DNA of 64,000 nt. Origin: Flaviramulus basaltis (GTDB lineage Bacteria; Bacteroidota; Bacteroidia; Flavobacteriales; Flavobacteriaceae). The stretch spans positions 310,001 through 374,000 of the forward strand of contig NZ_FPKV01000001.1 in assembly GCF_900114265.1 (NCBI RefSeq), written 5' to 3'. Below the pieces are notes generated by a model. It worked only from the letters and a program-made list of their open reading frames with translations. It was not told the origin of the DNA and searched no databases. Position numbers and translations under genes: made by a program. Positions 61,395 to 64,000 of this stretch are shown piece by piece. The first letter of the stretch is position 1, and each line of letters opens with the position of its first letter.

Positions 61395-62237
61395 CTATCC
61401 TCCTGAAAAAAGCTTAAAGACAAAGGATGTTGCCCTGCGATAGAGCTTGAATTTTAAAAGCACAATAAATCCTATAGAGCCGAATTGAATAAGGGGTGCA
61501 AAAAACTGACTGCCCCAATCGGTTCCAAACAACGTGGACCAAAAATTGGTATTGACCTCCGTATAGAGGTTATTGACAAATACATTGACCAAGAAAAAGG
61601 CGGGCACCAGCATATAGACCCCTGCATAGAGCTTAAAAAAATTATAGGCCAAGGCCCTAAACTTCTCAAATACGGCCAAACTAATGACCAGTGGAAAAAA
61701 GGCTTGCATAATGCCCAACAGGAAATAACGCTCTGCCAAAAACAAGGGATAAATGAACAGATCCAATAACCAAAGAAAAATGCCCATAATAAAAGCTATT
61801 ATCTTGAGTCCATACAAGGGTGTTACCAGAGCTTCATACAACATCGCCATAGCTTTTTTGGCGGCTTCCAAAGCACCCACATCCTGCTCCAAATCAATAT
61901 CTTGCATCTGTAATGGGAGGAGTGCTGGAGCCGTGTCTCGATATTGGGTTTCTATGGCCACCAATATGGTATCAAAAACACTTAAAACCTGCGTTGAGAA
62001 AATTACCAAAATGACCACAGCAAAATTCTTGGCAAGTTCCACTGGGGTCAATCCCCAGGTGTAGCCATCATTATTGGCAACGCCCTCATTATACTTTTTT
62101 AGGATATTGATGAGAAAGAACAGAATGGCCAGAGTTTTCATGCCCGTAATGGTATACTGCGAAAAATCACTGTTCTTAATGGTGGTGAATACTGCATCCA
62201 CATATTCCAATCCGATTCCTAAAAAGAATGTAGCCAT
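61395..62237 (-). CDS. traJ: Conjugative transposon protein TraJ
   Basis: 280 residues with about six to eight hydrophobic segments (MKTLAILFFLINIL, FAVVILVIFSTQVLSVF, IIAFIMGIFLWLLDLFIY, YMLVPAFFLVNVFV). It matches TraJ, a VirB6-like polytopic inner-membrane protein of the conjugation machinery. Its start overlaps the traI stop (TGATG), which implies translational coupling. Confidence 0.88.
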   Translation of the reverse strand: MATFFLGIGLEYVDAVFTTIKNSDFSQYTITGMKTLAILFFLINILKKYNEGVANNDGYTWGLTPVELAKNFAVVILVIFSTQVLSVFDTILVAIETQYRDTAPALLPLQMQDIDLEQDVGALEAAKKAMAMLYEALVTPLYGLKIIAFIMGIFLWLLDLFIYPLFLAERYFLLGIMQAFFPLVISLAVFEKFRALAYNFFKLYAGVYMLVPAFFLVNVFVNNLYTEVNTNFWSTLFGTDWGSQFFAPLIQFGSIGFIVLLKFKLYRRATSFVFKLFSGG

Positions 62238-62818
62238 CAGTAATTCGTTTCCCTGTTATTGACTTTATCCTGCATTTCCCTGAAGGCTATGATCTCATGG
62301 TAGCGTCTGGTCTTGGATTCAATTTCCGCAACCATCTCCTTCGATTTGAGTTCCATATCCTTTAAAATTTCGGCACGTTCGGCATCGGTCATTTTTAAGG
62401 TATTGTTCGATAAAATCCGATCGATATAATGAAGCCCTTCCAAGGAGTTTTCTACAATATCATTAAAGGCATTGGAGACCCTTGTAACCTCATGGGATTT
62501 GATATAGGGCGAATTCAGAATCTCCCTTAAATCCTTTTGTATAATAGCGTACAAGCGTTGGTTATTCTTTGCCAATTCATTGACAGCTTTTAACTGTTTG
62601 ATGACATTATTGACCTTTTCGATATTTTCCTTTTGGGCCTTTAAAAACTGGACGGTCTTTAACAATTGGGAGGTTTGCTTCGCAGATTCTATCAAGGACT
62701 TTGTAAAACTGACAAAATTGGTATTGTCATAAACCGGCATCCCCTGGCCAGTGCCAGTGGCACTCACAAGTATGAGCAAGGTTATGGATAAAATTGTTTT
62801 CTTGATGTTGTTTTTCAT
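62237..62818 (-). CDS. traI: Conjugative transposon protein TraI (DUF4141 type)
   Basis: 193 residues with a signal peptide (TILSITLLILVSATGTGQG). The rest is mostly helical and likely coiled-coil (SAKQTSQLLKTVQFLKAQKENI, KDMELKSKEMVAEIESKTRRYHEI). It matches the DUF4141/TraI family, a periplasmic VirB5-like component in Bacteroidetes conjugation. It follows traG by 45 bp and overlaps the traJ start. Confidence 0.85.
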   Translation of the reverse strand: MKNNIKKTILSITLLILVSATGTGQGMPVYDNTNFVSFTKSLIESAKQTSQLLKTVQFLKAQKENIEKVNNVIKQLKAVNELAKNNQRLYAIIQKDLREILNSPYIKSHEVTRVSNAFNDIVENSLEGLHYIDRILSNNTLKMTDAERAEILKDMELKSKEMVAEIESKTRRYHEIIAFREMQDKVNNRETNY

Positions 62819-62863
62819 GGTATCTGTTTTTAAGAATTAATAATTGTTTATAATAATGGCAGT

Positions 62864-64000
62864 CTATGACTGCTTAATAAATATGTTGATGGCTTTTTCC
62901 ATGTCCTTGTGCTCTTCAAAGAGCTGCATGATGTCAGCACTTTCTTTTCCATCCGTGAGGTAGGCAGCATAGACTTCTTTTGGCACTTCCAACCTAAAAA
63001 TGTTGCTTTCCTTACCTATTTTGATAAACATTTCCGTGTATTTTCGCTCTCCTGAAAGATTGTTCCGGATGGATTTTAATTGGTTCAGATCATGGCTTGA
63101 TAGGCTCAATCGCTTTTGGAGCTCTTCATACCCCTTCTCGTTTCGCAGGCTATAGATAACCTGGGTGTTCTCCAATATACTGGCTGATGTCGTGTTATTG
63201 GGCAGCTGGTTGATGGATTGCAAAATAATTCCAATGGCACCGTTCTGCTTTCTAATGGCTTGGTAATAGAATTCGACACTTTCCAATACGTTACCGAATT
63301 TTAACTGTTTGGCAAACTCATCGAATAAGATTATCCCCCGTTCAGACCTGTTTCTCCAAATGGTACGTTGAATGGCTGACTTGATCAACTTTAGCATCAC
63401 GGAAAGTAATTCCTTGTTGTCCTTCACTTCATCAAGTTCAAAAACAATCAAACGCTTATCCTCTATCTTATAGGTTTGATCTTCTCCCACACTGAATAAA
63501 AAATGATACAGCCCATCACCTACATATTCCGATAGAATATGCAAAAAGTTATAGACGCTAAAATCAACTTCACCTATATTGAGCTCTTGAATGAGGGTGT
63601 CTTTTTTGCCATCTACAAACTCATATAGGTTTTCCAATGAATGATTTCCCAAGTTTGCAGCATAATAATAGCCAAGGACTTTCTTAATGGCCACTTCCCT
63701 AGCCTTGGTCACTTGTTGTTCTGCCAAAAGTTCCAACAGGAAAACAGCTAAGTCTTCCAGTCGCTCCGGTGTTAAATCATCGACATCTGAAATGAAAAAG
63801 GGATTAATTCCTAGGTTCTTCCCTTGCTCATAACGCAGTATCACATGGTCGTTTGGATAGAGTTTTGCAAACTTGGAATAGGAGCCTCCCAGATCAATGA
63901 TGACCAATCTAACCTGTTGCTCAAAATATTGTCGCAGGATATTATTGGCCAAAAAGGATTTACCTTCCCCAGTTGGAGCAAATATGGCAAAGTTTCGGGC
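62864..64000 (-). CDS. traG: Conjugation ATPase TraG (VirB4-like), N-terminal part outside the window
   Basis: The visible part (about 378 residues) runs from the window edge to a stop at 62864-62866. The Walker A motif APTGEGKSF lies within the last 50 bases of the window, so an N-terminal region of the protein is missing. Further motifs: VRLVIIDLGGSYSKFAKLYP, GIILFDEFAKQL (Walker B), and KQNGAIGIILQSINQL followed by NTQVIYSLRNEKG. The latter three are typical of VirB4-type conjugation ATPases. It powers assembly and transfer of the mating channel. Its base composition looks somewhat richer in G and C than the PUL, by eye. Confidence 0.9.
   Translation of the reverse strand, partial: ARNFAIFAPTGEGKSFLANNILRQYFEQQVRLVIIDLGGSYSKFAKLYPNDHVILRYEQGKNLGINPFFISDVDDLTPERLEDLAVFLLELLAEQQVTKAREVAIKKVLGYYYAANLGNHSLENLYEFVDGKKDTLIQELNIGEVDFSVYNFLHILSEYVGDGLYHFLFSVGEDQTYKIEDKRLIVFELDEVKDNKELLSVMLKLIKSAIQRTIWRNRSERGIILFDEFAKQLKFGNVLESVEFYYQAIRKQNGAIGIILQSINQLPNNTTSASILENTQVIYSLRNEKGYEELQKRLSLSSHDLNQLKSIRNNLSGERKYTEMFIKIGKESNIFRLEVPKEVYAAYLTDGKESADIMQLFEEHKDMEKAINIFIKQS

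Noticed and set aside
1-64000. CRISPR arrays, tRNA or rRNA genes, IS elements and riboswitches
   Set aside because: Looked for by eye; no repeat-spacer arrays, cloverleaf-like sequences, transposase motifs or known riboswitch cores were found.

Overview
The window looks like a marine Bacteroidota genome, most likely Flavobacteriaceae. The DNA is AT-rich, and it carries a SusC/SusD pair with a FecI-type sigma factor and a FecR-type anti-sigma factor, many exported lipoprotein enzymes, several S1-type sulfatases and a CTnDOT-type tra module. No rRNA, tRNA, CRISPR array or insertion sequence was seen.

1-24 kb, minus strand: a sulfated-polysaccharide utilisation locus (PUL). In transcription order it holds an ECF sigma factor, an anti-sigma factor, SusC with an STN signalling domain, SusD, an exported polysaccharide-pyruvyl-transferase-family protein, a GH28-like beta-helix protein, two duplicated SGNH hydrolases, a DUF1593 protein, two sulfatases, a sialate-O-acetylesterase-like esterase and a third sulfatase cut by the window edge. 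Upstream of the sigma gene, same strand, are another sulfatase, an unassigned putative glycosidase, a gene fragment and a lipoprotein TIM-barrel isomerase.

24.4-35.6 kb, plus strand: the divergent arm of the PUL. It holds a GMC oxidoreductase with its gluconate-dehydrogenase-subunit-3 partner, three sulfatases, a GH2 beta-galactosidase-like enzyme, a CBM9-like lipoprotein and two gene fossils. Together the arms would bind, import, desulfate, deacetylate and cut a sulfated, probably galactose-containing and possibly pyruvylated glycan. Regulation would run through SusC-FecR-sigma signalling. A sequence element shared by the sigma/anti-sigma spacer and the divergent promoter region suggests one regulon.

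35.7-48.7 kb: mostly small redox, detoxification and regulatory genes. These include an SDR, a flavodoxin-like oxidoreductase, a LysR regulator, four Crp/Fnr-type regulators, a metallo-beta-lactamase-fold enzyme, a DJ-1/PfpI protein, a frameshifted DUF1348 gene, a YdhR-like protein and an AhpD-like protein. A SigZ-like sigma factor leads a sterol-desaturase and serine-hydrolase group. Three related palindromes lie 56-75 bp upstream of three of these genes.

48.8-58.6 kb, minus strand: a compact sugar operon. It encodes a DeoR regulator, a fucose-isomerase-family protein, a split transketolase, a ribose-type ABC importer, a DUF2291 protein and an FGGY kinase. The implied route is import, isomerisation, phosphorylation and two-carbon transfer. 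A 10-bp-periodic repeat lies upstream of the DeoR gene, and a similar array lies in front of the PUL's GMC gene.

59-64 kb, minus strand: conjugation genes traG (cut by the edge), traI, traJ, traK, traM and traN. The sugar operon begins directly after traN, so some or all of the catabolic region may be cargo of an integrative conjugative element or plasmid.
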